A DNA stretch of 12,994 nt from assembly GCA_036389715.1 (NCBI GenBank), contig DASVWH010000050.1, positions 1 to 12,994 of the forward strand. Direction: 5' to 3'. Positions 1 through 7,558 of the stretch are shown here, piece after piece. Below the pieces are notes generated by a model, which worked only from the letters and a program-made list of their open reading frames with translations, had not been told where the DNA came from and ran no database searches. A program made the translations under genes and the position numbers. The stretch comes from DASVWH01 sp036389715 (GTDB taxonomy: Bacteria; Acidobacteriota; Blastocatellia; Pyrinomonadales; Pyrinomonadaceae). How positions within the stretch are numbered: the stretch's first letter is position 1; each line of letters begins with the position of its first letter.

Positions 1-27
1 AGAAGGGGCTAAAATCCTGCCGGGTTG

Positions 28-80
28 AAAATATCCGCCGAGTAAAAATATCCACTGAGCCGGAGACTGAAATATTGAGG
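28..80 (+). repeat. AT-rich direct repeats upstream of the kinase gene
   Basis: Two 15-base direct repeats that agree at 13 positions, sharing the exact core AAAATATCC, begin at 28 and 45, so they sit 17 bases apart. A third, degenerate copy (GAAATATTGAGG) lies at 69-80 and runs into the ribosome binding region of the kinase gene. Evenly spaced AT-rich repeats in an otherwise GC-rich sequence could be an operator or part of a promoter. The window starts too close to judge the whole upstream region. Confidence 0.35.
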
Positions 81-87
81 GGCCTGC

Positions 88-1845
88 ATGCTCACGAAAG
101 ATACCATTCTTCAGGATCGCTATCGCGTCCTGCGCCCGCTCGGTCGTGGCGGCATGGGCGCAGTCTACGAAGCCACCGACCTGCGTTTAAGCCGCAACGT
201 GGCTTTGAAAGAGACGCTCGTCGAGGCCGGAGAGCTGCGGCGCGCTTTCGAGCGTGAAGCGAGGCTGCTCGCCAACTTGCGTCATCCGGCGCTCCCGAAC
301 GTGCTGGACCATTTCAGCGAAGGGACAGGACTTTTTCTGGTGATGGAGTTCATCCCCGGCGATGACCTGGGCGTGATGCTCGAAGCGCAGGGACGCCCCT
401 TTACTCCGGGCGAAGTGCTGGGCTGGGCCGAGCAGCTACTGGATGCGCTCGAATACCTGCACGGACTTCAGCCGCCCGTGCTGCATCGAGACATCAAGCC
501 TTCAAATCTCAAGCTCGTTTCCCGCAATCACATCGTCCTGCTCGATTTCGGGCTCGCCAAGGGCAGCGCAGGGCAGATGACTCGTGCCGAGAGTGAGAGC
601 CTGCTTGGCTATTCGCCCAGTTATTCCTCGCTCGAACAGATGCAGGGGACTGGCACGGACCAGCGCAGCGACCTCTATTCCCTGGGAGCGACTCTTTATC
701 ACCTGCTGACAGGCGTGAAGCCGCCGGATGCGCTGACGCGCGCCGCCGCCGTCGTCAACAATCAGCCGGACCCGCTTCGTCCGCCCGGCGAGATTAAGCG
801 GGAAGTCGCGCCTTCAGTCTCGGCCGCGCTGATGCGTGCGATGGCGCTCAGGACCGGCGACCGTCCGCGCACTGCTGCCGAGATGCGCGATGAGCTGCAC
901 AATCTGTCGGCTCGCGCGGCGCGGACCGTTCCGATGACGGAGGCCGATGAAGTCACCAGGGTGGGCTTGCCCGTTAACCGGCCCGGCACGGCCGTCGAGA
1001 GTGCCGGTCACAATCTTGAGCGGGGCCGAAGGGTAATCGTGCCGGTCCCGGAAGAGACGCTGGTCGCCCGGACGCAGGGCCAGAGCGGGCGAAGATGGAT
1101 CGTCGGAGTTGTCCTTATCCTGGCGCTGAGCGCCTTGACGGCGGCGCTCTATCTCTTGTTTTCCGGCAATGATACGGACAGGCGTGCGCAGCCGAATCGA
1201 CGGGCGGCCAGCAATAGCGCGCGCCCTGCTCCTAACGCGAGTCCCAGCCCTGCGCCGACGGCGAATGCTAACGGAGACGGCGGCGATATCAACAGCGCGC
1301 CGGAGCCGGGCCCGGATGAGCTTGCCGCCCGCGCTAAGCTGGCAGAGAAGAATATCCCTTATAGCGAGGCCGGGTTTACGAGGGCCGTGGAAGAAGGCGA
1401 CACAAGCGCGGTTGACCTCTTTCTCAAGGCCGGGATGAACCCCGACGTGAAGGACGCCGACGGGAGAACGACGCTGATTAACGCGGCCTCGCGCGGTAGT
1501 AATAACATCAGCCAGAAGTTGTTGAGCAAGGGCGCGGACGTTAATGCACGCGATAGCGCCGGTGCAACTGCCCTGATGGAGTCTGCGCGCGGCGATCACA
1601 GGGAGACTACAAAAGTGCTGCTGGAAAAGGGCGCGGACGTGAATCTGACGGACAACAATGGCCGGACGGCGCTGATTCGCGCGGCCGCCGAGGGCCATAC
1701 GGAAATCATGCGGATGCTGATTAATAAAGGCGCCAGGGTGGACCTCAAAGACAGGGACGGGCGCAGCGCTTTGACCTGGGCCGAAATAAATGACAGGTCG
1801 GATGCCGTCAATCTCTTGAAGAAAGCCGGGGCCAAGAGAGAGTGA
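88..1845 (+). CDS. Transmembrane Ser/Thr protein kinase with C-terminal ankyrin repeats
   Basis: The 585-residue protein is a PknB-type kinase. The glycine loop GRGGMGAV is at 19-26, the ATP-binding lysine at K41 and the probable helix-C glutamate at E57. The catalytic loop HRDIKPSN is at 133-140 and DFG at 153-155. All catalytic residues are present, so it should be active on cytoplasmic Ser/Thr substrates. A Pro/Ala/Asn/Ser-rich linker flanks one membrane helix at about 337-358. About five ankyrin repeats follow at about 424-583, recognisable by recurring DxxGxTALxxA and LLxKGADVN units. The topology puts the kinase inside and the ankyrin repeats in the periplasm, so they may sense or bind a partner there; the ligand is unknown. 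GAGGGG upstream of the ATG can serve as ribosome binding site. The gene stands alone and converges on the next one. Confidence 0.95.
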   Translation: MLTKDTILQDRYRVLRPLGRGGMGAVYEATDLRLSRNVALKETLVEAGELRRAFEREARLLANLRHPALPNVLDHFSEGTGLFLVMEFIPGDDLGVMLEAQGRPFTPGEVLGWAEQLLDALEYLHGLQPPVLHRDIKPSNLKLVSRNHIVLLDFGLAKGSAGQMTRAESESLLGYSPSYSSLEQMQGTGTDQRSDLYSLGATLYHLLTGVKPPDALTRAAAVVNNQPDPLRPPGEIKREVAPSVSAALMRAMALRTGDRPRTAAEMRDELHNLSARAARTVPMTEADEVTRVGLPVNRPGTAVESAGHNLERGRRVIVPVPEETLVARTQGQSGRRWIVGVVLILALSALTAALYLLFSGNDTDRRAQPNRRAASNSARPAPNASPSPAPTANANGDGGDINSAPEPGPDELAARAKLAEKNIPYSEAGFTRAVEEGDTSAVDLFLKAGMNPDVKDADGRTTLINAASRGSNNISQKLLSKGADVNARDSAGATALMESARGDHRETTKVLLEKGADVNLTDNNGRTALIRAAAEGHTEIMRMLINKGARVDLKDRDGRSALTWAEINDRSDAVNLLKKAGAKRE

Positions 1846-1956
1846 TTTGAAGCAGGGCTGACGCGGCGCGGTCAACCCTCGGCCAACCGGGTGACGGCGA
1901 GCCGATTGCTTTCAAGCGTGGCTCGAAAGCCTCCTTTATCCTTGAGTTGCGCCGGG

Positions 1957-4044
1957 TCATGGAAGGCTGCGCTTGCCGAGCATGCCTGCCGCTTCGAGAG
2001 CGCCGACGGGCTTCGAGAATAGCTCCCCCTGCCCGTGCTGACATGAGAAAGACCTTAGCTCGGCGAGCTGCTCGCGCGTCTCTATCCCCTCGGCGATAAC
2101 GCCCAGTCCCATGCCGTCCGCGAGCGTCACGATGGCGCGGGCGATCTCGGAATTTTCGCCACCGGCCCCTATTCTGCACACGAAGCTGCGGTCAATCTTC
2201 AGGACATCTATCGGAAAGCGGTGCAGGTAACTCAAAGAGGAGTAGCCCGTCCCGAAGTCGTCAAGGTATAACTCGACGCCGAGCCGCCTGATTCTCGAAA
2301 GCGTCTGCTGCACTATCTCGCTATCGCTCATCAGCACGTTTTCGGTAATCTCCAGCTTCAGGCAACCCGCATCCAGCCCAGTCCCGGCCAGTATTCTCTC
2401 CAGCTCCGTAACCAGTCCGGCGTGAAGGAATTGCCTGGGAGAGAGATTGACGCTGATGGTCAGGCCGGGGAAGTCCTGCTGCCAGTCCTTTGTTTGACGG
2501 CAGGCTTCGCGCAGCACCCATTTGTCCAGCGAAACTATCTGCCCCGTCTCTTCCGCCACGGAGATGAACTCGTCCGGGTAGATAAGGCCGCGCTCCGGGT
2601 GCTGCCACCTGACGAGCGCCTCGAAGCCGGTGATACGCCCCGTCTCCAGTGAGACAATCGGCTGGTAGTGAACACGGTATTCTTCGCAGACGCCCGTCCG
2701 CTGAAGGTCCGTCTCGATCTTCAGTTGCTTGACGGCGTGCGAATGCATGTTTGTGTCGAAGACCTGGTAGCAGGCTTTGCCGGAAGTCTTGGCGCGGTGC
2801 ATCGCAATGTTGGAATCGCGCAGCAGGTCGTCGGGCCTCTCATAGGAGATGGTGCTTAGCGAGATGCCGACGCTCGCGGACATCAAGACTTCGTGGCCCT
2901 CCAGGTTGAAAGGCTCCCGCAGCCTCTCCTGGATTCGTTCCGCCATGTTGACCGCGTCCGAGACATCCTTTATTTCGTCCAGGAGAATCGTAAACTCATC
3001 GCCGCCGAGCCTGGCCACCGTATCGCAGGTGCGCGTGCAGCCTTCCAGCCGTTTGCTTATCCCCGACAGGATTTGGTCGCCGATCATGTGGCCGAGGCTG
3101 TCATTGATATGTTTGAAACGGTCTATGTCTATAAAGAAGACCGCGAACGAGTATTCGGGATGACGCTTCGTGCGCTCGATGGCCTGCGCGAGCCTGTCCA
3201 TAAAGAGCGCGCGGTTGGGCAATCCGGTCAGCACGTCGTGAAAGGCGTCGTGAAGCAACTGCTCTTCGACGGTCTTGCGTTCGGTCACGTCCGTCAGGGA
3301 ACCGGCCATGCGGGTGGCCTTGCCATCGGAGTCCCTGACGGCCATCCCCCTCGCCAGCATCCAGCGATAGCTGCCGTCCCTGTGCAGCATTCTATGCTCC
3401 AGCTCAAAATGCGGGATGACGCCTTCGATGTGAGCCTTCAATTCCTCCCTGAGTTTTTCCAGCTCTTCGGGATGCACCCTCTTGAGCCATTCGTCGGGCC
3501 TGTCGCCGATCTCCCCGTCCGCGTAGCCGATCATTGACTTCCAACGCTCGGAGAAATAGGTCTCGTCGGTCTTCATGTTCCAGTCCCAGAGCCCGTCGTT
3601 GGCCCCGCGCGCGGCCAGTGCATAGCGCTCTTCGGATTCACGCATGGCCTCTTCGAGACGCGCTCGCTCGGCCAGCCTGGTCACCTTGGCGACGAAGCGA
3701 ATCGGCTCGTAGGGCGCTTCGAGATAGTCGTCGGCCCCGGCCCTGAGCCCCTCGACGGCGCTCACGTCATCAACGCGCATCGCGCTCACTAACAGAATCG
3801 GGGTGGCGTAAAGCTCTGAATCAGAGCGCAGGCGACGGCAAAGCTCTATGCCGTCAACCTGCGGCATCATCACGTCGCTGACCACCAGCAGCGGGTGCTC
3901 GCGCCGTGCGACCACGTAGGCTTCGCCGCCGTCGTGTGCTTCCACCACGTTGTATCCGGCTTTGCTGAGCAGGACGCTCATCAGGTGGAGCCGATCAGGA
4001 GTGTCGTCAACGACCAGTACAGTCGAATCACCATCGCGGCGCAT
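1957..4044 (-). CDS. Response regulator with PAS, GGDEF and EAL domains (c-di-GMP turnover)
   Basis: The start at 4044 is chosen because AGGAGG (4053-4058) sits 8 bases upstream; the open frame continues to 4164 without such a site. The 695-residue protein starts with a receiver domain: acidic pair D13/D14, phospho-acceptor D57 and S87. The usual lysine of the DDYLxKP motif is alanine (A110). A PAS/PAC domain at roughly 125-250 ends in the typical DVTERK. The cyclase site GGDEF (347-351) is intact and preceded by the RxxD product-inhibition site (RTCD). The phosphodiesterase has EAL (475-477), DDFGTGYSS and AEGIE, all intact. Both synthesis and breakdown of c-di-GMP are therefore possible, with the balance set by phosphorylation and PAS input. 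No cognate histidine kinase is in the window; the kinase at 88-1845 is of a different class. Confidence 0.95.
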   Translation of the reverse strand: MRRDGDSTVLVVDDTPDRLHLMSVLLSKAGYNVVEAHDGGEAYVVARREHPLLVVSDVMMPQVDGIELCRRLRSDSELYATPILLVSAMRVDDVSAVEGLRAGADDYLEAPYEPIRFVAKVTRLAERARLEEAMRESEERYALAARGANDGLWDWNMKTDETYFSERWKSMIGYADGEIGDRPDEWLKRVHPEELEKLREELKAHIEGVIPHFELEHRMLHRDGSYRWMLARGMAVRDSDGKATRMAGSLTDVTERKTVEEQLLHDAFHDVLTGLPNRALFMDRLAQAIERTKRHPEYSFAVFFIDIDRFKHINDSLGHMIGDQILSGISKRLEGCTRTCDTVARLGGDEFTILLDEIKDVSDAVNMAERIQERLREPFNLEGHEVLMSASVGISLSTISYERPDDLLRDSNIAMHRAKTSGKACYQVFDTNMHSHAVKQLKIETDLQRTGVCEEYRVHYQPIVSLETGRITGFEALVRWQHPERGLIYPDEFISVAEETGQIVSLDKWVLREACRQTKDWQQDFPGLTISVNLSPRQFLHAGLVTELERILAGTGLDAGCLKLEITENVLMSDSEIVQQTLSRIRRLGVELYLDDFGTGYSSLSYLHRFPIDVLKIDRSFVCRIGAGGENSEIARAIVTLADGMGLGVIAEGIETREQLAELRSFSCQHGQGELFSKPVGALEAAGMLGKRSLP

Positions 4045-4473
4045 TGGGAGAGCCTCCTGTGCTCTTATGTGAGAATGTGAATACATGTCTTCACGCTTGG
4101 TCAGGTCCCGGTAATTGATGCCCGCACCGAAGATACTGCGCCCGCTCCTGATTCTCAGTATCAAAACTCGACCGAATCTGCGCAGGCACAGACGAGTAGC
4201 AAGAGTCGCGCCAAAACATATGTATTCATAAAACCGGAAGCGGATTCGCCCGGTTTCTTAAGAAAACAGTGCTCTGGAGGGCAAAAGTCGGGGACTGTGG
4301 CGGGAAAGGCCGAGGGATTCAGCGTATCGTGTTCGTACACGCCCCGGTAAATTTTACATCATCCGGCTCTGACGGAGCCGTTATGGCTTATTACACAGGG
4401 TTTTAGGCGGGCGCGAAGGGCATAGTGGCCCTTCGCCTCCCACCTCTTACTCGAAATGTTTTGAGCCCGATCA
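4045..4473. other. Intergenic region upstream of the REC-PAS-GGDEF-EAL gene
   Basis: This stretch of about 430 bases holds the ribosome binding site of the response regulator gene (4053-4058), an in-frame extension of that gene up to 4164 that I do not consider translated, and two hairpins. One has arms 4364-4369 and 4375-4380; the other is listed separately at 4413-4436. I could not identify a convincing promoter for the minus-strand gene here, although one must lie in this region or upstream of it. Confidence 0.5.
4413..4436. repeat. Hairpin 38 bases after the secreted-protein gene, possible terminator
   Basis: GCGAAGGGC and GCCCTTCGC form a perfect 9-base-pair stem with a 6-base loop. It lies just downstream of the minus-strand gene ending at 4474. 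Neither strand shows a U tract after the stem, so it is not a standard intrinsic terminator. It may protect the 3' end of the message or act with Rho. Confidence 0.5.
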
Positions 4474-5043
4474 TTAGTGGCGGGATTGAGGCAGCATGTT
4501 CAATGAGCCCTGAGATACGGCTTCGCGCGCGTCTACAGGATAGACATCGAACTCTACAGGCTTAGCCGTATACTCTCGGTCCCACATGCGACCAACTGTT
4601 AGCCGGTAGTGGCCCGGCCGTAATGGCTCGTACCATTGGCTGAGATCGATGACGGCCGGGGACGATTCGCCGGGTTTAAGAGTAAAGGCAAACAGGGAGG
4701 CGGAAAAAGGTTTGTCCGGCGATGGTGTCAGGAACTCTTGCATGCTCTTCTTAAAAGGGATTACCTCGCCATCCTTGACCAGCTTGATGCGGAGTTCCCT
4801 CCAGGGGCCGCCGGAAATAAGATGTTGAGCCTCCGAAGAAGTATTAGTCTGTACTACCTCCACATAAATATCGGCCCCGGCTTCAAATAGTGCTTTGGGA
4901 GTGCGGTCGCACATGCTGGTGACGGTCGCGGCCGTAACTGTCAATAAGGGATTCCGCTCAACGCCCTTGCTGCTCTCCTGGCCATAGACCACAGGTGCGC
5001 TGCCAATTATCAGCGCCAGGGGGATGATGATTCTCCTGAGCAT
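4474..5043 (-). CDS. Secreted protein of unknown function, possible Ig-like fold
   Basis: The 189-residue protein opens with a typical signal peptide: MLRR, a hydrophobic core of about 12 residues and a probable cleavage after the YG before QESSK, near residue 21. The mature part looks rich in beta strands. It contains the stretch LKPGESSPAVIDLSQW followed by PGHYRLTVGR, an arrangement seen in Ig-like and BsuPI-like protease-inhibitor domains. I do not recognise the family with confidence, so that comparison is only a suggestion. A single cysteine remains in the mature chain. A strong purine-rich ribosome binding site (GAGGAAGAAGG) precedes the ATG. It is probably exported to the periplasm. 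The gene appears monocistronic, with a hairpin downstream. Confidence 0.85.
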   Translation of the reverse strand: MLRRIIIPLALIIGSAPVVYGQESSKGVERNPLLTVTAATVTSMCDRTPKALFEAGADIYVEVVQTNTSSEAQHLISGGPWRELRIKLVKDGEVIPFKKSMQEFLTPSPDKPFSASLFAFTLKPGESSPAVIDLSQWYEPLRPGHYRLTVGRMWDREYTAKPVEFDVYPVDAREAVSQGSLNMLPQSRH

Positions 5044-5420
5044 CTAAACCTTCTTCCTCTCAAAATAGGGTTTATTTTACCTGCCGGTTTCCAACGTTCG
5101 GATCGACTCGCAATCAAAAGACGTTATCCATTTTCTGGCAGGCAAGTGACAATCATAGCATCTGGCGCATCGCGGATTGTAATACCGCTCAAGGCTCAAG
5201 CCGGGATTTCAAGGGCGAGTGAGAGAGGCTGCCGGGAAGGGCTCTCAGGCACTGAAAGACTCTCAGGCCCGAGAGGTCAACAAACGTCTCTGGTTGAACT
5301 CATTGACGCAGGGCATACGGCACTCATGGCTTACCTTCGCCGCCCGGGCCGGAGGTTCGTTTCAGAGCTTCACTATCTTTTAGTTATGCGTCTTAACCGG
5401 CGCGCCGGGCTTGCGTGCAG
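5044..5420. other. Structured intergenic region with a repeated CTCTCAGGC
   Basis: About 375 bases without a supported gene lie between two minus-strand genes. CTCTCAGGC occurs twice, at 5242-5250 and 5260-5268. Each copy can pair with a nearby GAGAG: one lies in the purine run before 5230, the other at 5271-5275. Short hairpins are therefore possible on either strand. The region must carry the promoter of the gene starting at 5043 and any terminator of the gene ending at 5421. I could not assign clear boxes for either. A 93-codon plus-strand frame at 5146-5427 has no ribosome binding site and is not convincing. Confidence 0.5.
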
Positions 5421-5771
5421 CTACTGAGCGCGCGCATGAATGAGACGGCGCACACGATCAGAGAAGAGCACGTCTATCTTCCGCGGCTCGACCAGCGCGG
5501 TTACTTCGCCTTCTCCATAGGTCGGATGCGTGAAGGCTTGCCCCGTACGGTAGGTGTGCATCTGGTCGTAGGGCGCGCAGGGTTGCACGGACGGGCGCAG
5601 GGCTGTCCGCGCACTGAGTTTGAAGGCGCTCAGGGTCCCGCATTTCGGACAACTGACACGCGAAATCTGGCCACGTATATTGACGGAGGCCACCACATGA
5701 CCGCGCTCCTCATTGCACACCGCGCATAACTTCTGCGCCCGCTCGCCAACCGTGTGTATCTGCTTCTCCAT
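5421..5771 (-). CDS. Small zinc-ribbon protein with a CarD/Tudor-like C-terminal segment
   Basis: The start at 5771 is supported by AGAGGA six bases upstream of the ATG. A longer reading from 5879 would run into the terminator of the preceding gene and is unlikely. The 116-residue protein has two CxxC pairs (C16/C19 and C41/C44), spaced as in a zinc ribbon. The segment at 79-116, AFTHPTYGEGEV followed by IDVLFSDRVRRLIHA, matches the F-x-HPxYGxGxV pattern of small beta barrels. Such barrels occur in CarD-type RNA-polymerase-binding domains and in the Tudor-like tail of UvrD/PcrA helicases. A nucleic-acid or RNA-polymerase partner is therefore plausible but is inferred. No signal peptide is present, so it is cytoplasmic. 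It follows the RRM gene on the same strand but is separated from it by a terminator. Confidence 0.85.
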   Translation of the reverse strand: MEKQIHTVGERAQKLCAVCNEERGHVVASVNIRGQISRVSCPKCGTLSAFKLSARTALRPSVQPCAPYDQMHTYRTGQAFTHPTYGEGEVTALVEPRKIDVLFSDRVRRLIHARAQ

Positions 5772-5880
5772 TAAGTCCTCTTTCCTTCTTTGACCGACAA
5801 GATTGACAGGCCGGGACACGTAAGCCCCTTCTTCTGTATCAGGATCAAAGTGTTCGAGCATGACCTTGACCAAAATCAAA

Positions 5881-5911
5881 AGCCTCCGGCGACATAATCG
5901 TGCCGGAGGCT
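5881..5911 (-). terminator. Intrinsic terminator of the RRM gene
   Basis: AGCCTCCGGC (5881-5890) and GCCGGAGGCT (5902-5911) form a perfect 10-base-pair stem with an 11-base loop. On the minus strand the stem is followed by TTTGATTTT, a usable U tract. It lies 38 bases after the stop codon of the RRM gene. This separates that gene from the small zinc-ribbon gene downstream. Confidence 0.85.
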
Positions 5912-5948
5912 TTCTGTAAAAGAGTCGCCGGAAGTAGCGAGCGGCGAG

Positions 5949-6290
5949 TTAGTAGCGTGAGCCGCCGCCGCCGAAGCCGCCGCGTCCACCACCATTGCGG
6001 CCTCCGCCGAAACCGCCACGGCTGCCGCCGCCGCCGCGATCTTCACGGGGCTTGGCTTCGTTGACGTTCAGGGCGCGTCCGCCGACCTCATGGCCGTTGA
6101 ACTGCTGGATAGCTGCATTGCCTTCTTCGGTCGAAGACATTTCGACGAACCCGAAGCCGCGTGAGCGACCCGTCTCGCGGTCTTCGATGACGTTGGCCGA
6201 TTCGACCGTACCCGCCTGCGCGAACAACTGCTGCAAATCTTCGCTCGAAGTTTGAAAAGCGAGATTCCCGACATAAAGTTTCATGGACAT
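5949..6290 (-). CDS. Glycine-rich RNA-binding protein with a single RRM domain
   Basis: The 113-residue protein is one RNA recognition motif followed by a glycine-rich tail. RNP2 (KLYVGNLAF, from residue 4) and RNP1 (RGFGFVEM, 44-51) are both canonical, with the RNA-stacking aromatics Y6, F46 and F48 present. The tail from about residue 83 consists of Arg/Gly/Phe repeats (RGG-like), which in this family add non-specific RNA affinity. Length and layout match the small RRM proteins common in cyanobacteria and other environmental bacteria, where they are often linked to cold or stress. That role is family knowledge, not shown here. GGGGAGAGG lies about 10 bases before the ATG. Two codons on, a second ATG (MSMK) is an alternative start. 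The gene has its own terminator. Confidence 0.95.
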   Translation of the reverse strand: MSMKLYVGNLAFQTSSEDLQQLFAQAGTVESANVIEDRETGRSRGFGFVEMSSTEEGNAAIQQFNGHEVGGRALNVNEAKPREDRGGGGSRGGFGGGRNGGGRGGFGGGGSRY

Positions 6291-6470
6291 GTAGATGTAC
6301 CTCTCCCCTGTGGGAGCGTTAAGAGAAGCTTTGAATCAAAGTGTGCTTCGATGGAAACGGTATGCAGCGAAGGCTTCGGGTTCCGGTGCTCTGTCAGAGC
6401 GGCTTCTAAAGTTAAAATCTGCCTACCCTCGAATCATCCAGAACGCCGCCGCCTGTCTTGATGAAGGCGC

Positions 6471-6503
<33 letters not shown>

Positions 6504-6506
6504 GTA

Positions 6507-6535
6507 ATCTAATAGGAATCACCTATAACTATCAA
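6507..6535 (-). promoter_or_regulatory. Possible sigma-70 promoter for the RRM gene
   Basis: On the minus strand TTGATA (-35, 6530-6535) and TTAGAT (-10, 6507-6512) are separated by 17 bases. The -35 is good and the -10 is poor. If used, it gives a leader of about 210 bases that includes the 6474-6493 hairpin. Confidence 0.25.
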
Positions 6536-6550
6536 TTAAGATGCACTTAA

Positions 6551-6565
6551 TGGCACTTTGGTTGT
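6551..6565 (+). promoter_or_regulatory. Possible sigma-54 promoter for the membrane-protein gene
   Basis: TGGCACTTTGGTTGT resembles the -24/-12 consensus TGGCAC-N5-TTGC with correct spacing, but the -12 GC is GT. Transcription from it would begin near 6577 and leave a 44-base leader ahead of the start codon. The mismatch falls at a normally invariant position, so this is tentative. Confidence 0.3.
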
Positions 6566-6604
6566 CGAGCGGCGTACTAAGACGGGAGGTTTTGAACGAA
6601 TCGC

Positions 6605-6612
6605 AAAGGAGG
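6605..6612 (+). promoter_or_regulatory. Ribosome binding site fixing the start at 6621
   Basis: AAAGGAGG stands 8 bases before the ATG at 6621. This decides against an upstream in-frame start at 6558, which has no such site. Confidence 0.85.
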
Positions 6613-6620
6613 TCATTACT

Positions 6621-7358
6621 ATGGAATCAAAACTGGAGAAAGAAGTTCGTTTCCTGAAGCTCTACGCCGCCTGCGCCACGCTTGGCTGCCTGGTCTTTAT
6701 TGCCTCGGCCTTCACCCTGCAAGGCCGCAAGCAGAAGTTTGAGGAGATAGATGTCGAGCGCATCAACATCGTGGAAAAGGACGGCAAGCTGAGAATGGTT
6801 ATTTCCAACCAGGAACGGCAGCATCCCGGCATCGTTAACGGAAAAATCATCAAGCGGGACGGGCCGCGCCCGCCCGGAATGATCTTCTTCAATCATCTGG
6901 GCGACGAGATGGGCGGCCTCATCTTCGGCGACAACGGCGGCAACGGCCACTTCGGCTCGCTGACCTTCGATAAAGTCAGAAACGACCAGACCATCGGCTT
7001 CAGGCACCTGGAAAGCGATAACGGAACATACCAGACCGGCCTGGAAATGTGGCAGCAGCCTAATCTGCCCTCCGACGTTTTGAGCGCGAAATACGAGGCC
7101 GCCAGTAAAATACCGGACGAAGCGGCCAGAAAAGCAGCCCTCCAGGCGATGCTCGATAATAATGAATTGACGACGCAGCGGCTCTTCCTCGGCAAGCGGC
7201 GCGACAACTCGATCGTGCTCTTGATGTCCGACACAAAAGGCAGGCCGCGAATCAGAATGATGGTGGCCGCGGACGGCACACCCAGGTTAGAGTTCCTGGA
7301 CGCCGCCGGTAAGGTTAACTACACCCTACCCGAAGAAAATAGGGCCGGTAAAAAATAA
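6621..7358 (+). CDS. Single-pass membrane protein of unknown function
   Basis: The 245-residue protein has a short charged N-terminus, one hydrophobic helix at about 12-33 and a long soluble C-terminal part that should face the periplasm. After the helix comes FEEIDVERINIVEKDGKLR, then a glycine-rich stretch (GLIFGDNGGNGHFG). Two further strand-like segments of the same kind follow: NSIVLLMSDTKGRPRIRMMV, then ADGTPRLEFLDAAGKV. The repeated pattern of strand, D-x-x-G turn and strand suggests an extended beta structure. I believe similar conserved hypotheticals occur in environmental bacteria, but I cannot name the family or a function. The two cysteines, C18 and C23, lie in the membrane helix. 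A near-perfect ribosome binding site precedes the start. It appears monocistronic. Confidence 0.88.
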   Translation: MESKLEKEVRFLKLYAACATLGCLVFIASAFTLQGRKQKFEEIDVERINIVEKDGKLRMVISNQERQHPGIVNGKIIKRDGPRPPGMIFFNHLGDEMGGLIFGDNGGNGHFGSLTFDKVRNDQTIGFRHLESDNGTYQTGLEMWQQPNLPSDVLSAKYEAASKIPDEAARKAALQAMLDNNELTTQRLFLGKRRDNSIVLLMSDTKGRPRIRMMVAADGTPRLEFLDAAGKVNYTLPEENRAGKK

Positions 7359-7478
7359 CGGTGGACTGCCGCGCCCTGACACCCCGGCGCATAACACCGG
7401 AGGGGCGGGAACTCCCCGGCCTGCCCCCGCTGGCCCTCGGCGCAGAGCCGAACTGCAATAATCACAATAAGATAAATC

Positions 7479-7507
7479 TTGACAAAATGCGTTAAACGCT
7501 ATAGCAT
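7479..7507 (+). promoter_or_regulatory. Promoter driving the c-di-GMP riboswitch transcript
   Basis: A perfect -35 TTGACA lies at 7479-7484. The -10 can be TAGCAT (7502-7507, 17-base spacing) or TATAGC (7500-7505, 15-base spacing). Transcription would begin near 7514, about 45 bases ahead of the riboswitch, which is the expected arrangement. Confidence 0.7.
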
Positions 7508-7558
7508 GACCTTGACTGCATCCTTCTAAATGGTGCGGTCCTGATCTTTTCAGATGAT

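Noticed and set aside
814..1875. 353-codon antisense frame across the kinase gene
   Set aside because: It lies opposite well-supported kinase/ankyrin coding sequence and shows no domain, signal or ribosome binding site. Long antisense frames are common in GC-rich genes.
2893..3537. 214-codon plus-strand frame opposite the GGDEF/PAS region
   Set aside because: It is a shadow of the minus-strand response regulator, with no recognisable protein features.
4045..4164. Longer N-terminus of the response regulator from 4164
   Set aside because: The ATG at 4044 has AGGAGG at ideal spacing and starts directly before the receiver domain, while the upstream ATGs at 4086 and 4164 lack comparable sites.
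4364..4380. CGGCTC/GAGCCG hairpin as a terminator
   Set aside because: Only six base pairs and no U tract on either strand.
5242..5290. Glycine riboswitch, because CTCTCAGG is part of its core
   Set aside because: The GCCGAAGG-type core and the rest of the aptamer are missing, the space between the pairing arms is far too short, and no plus-strand gene follows.
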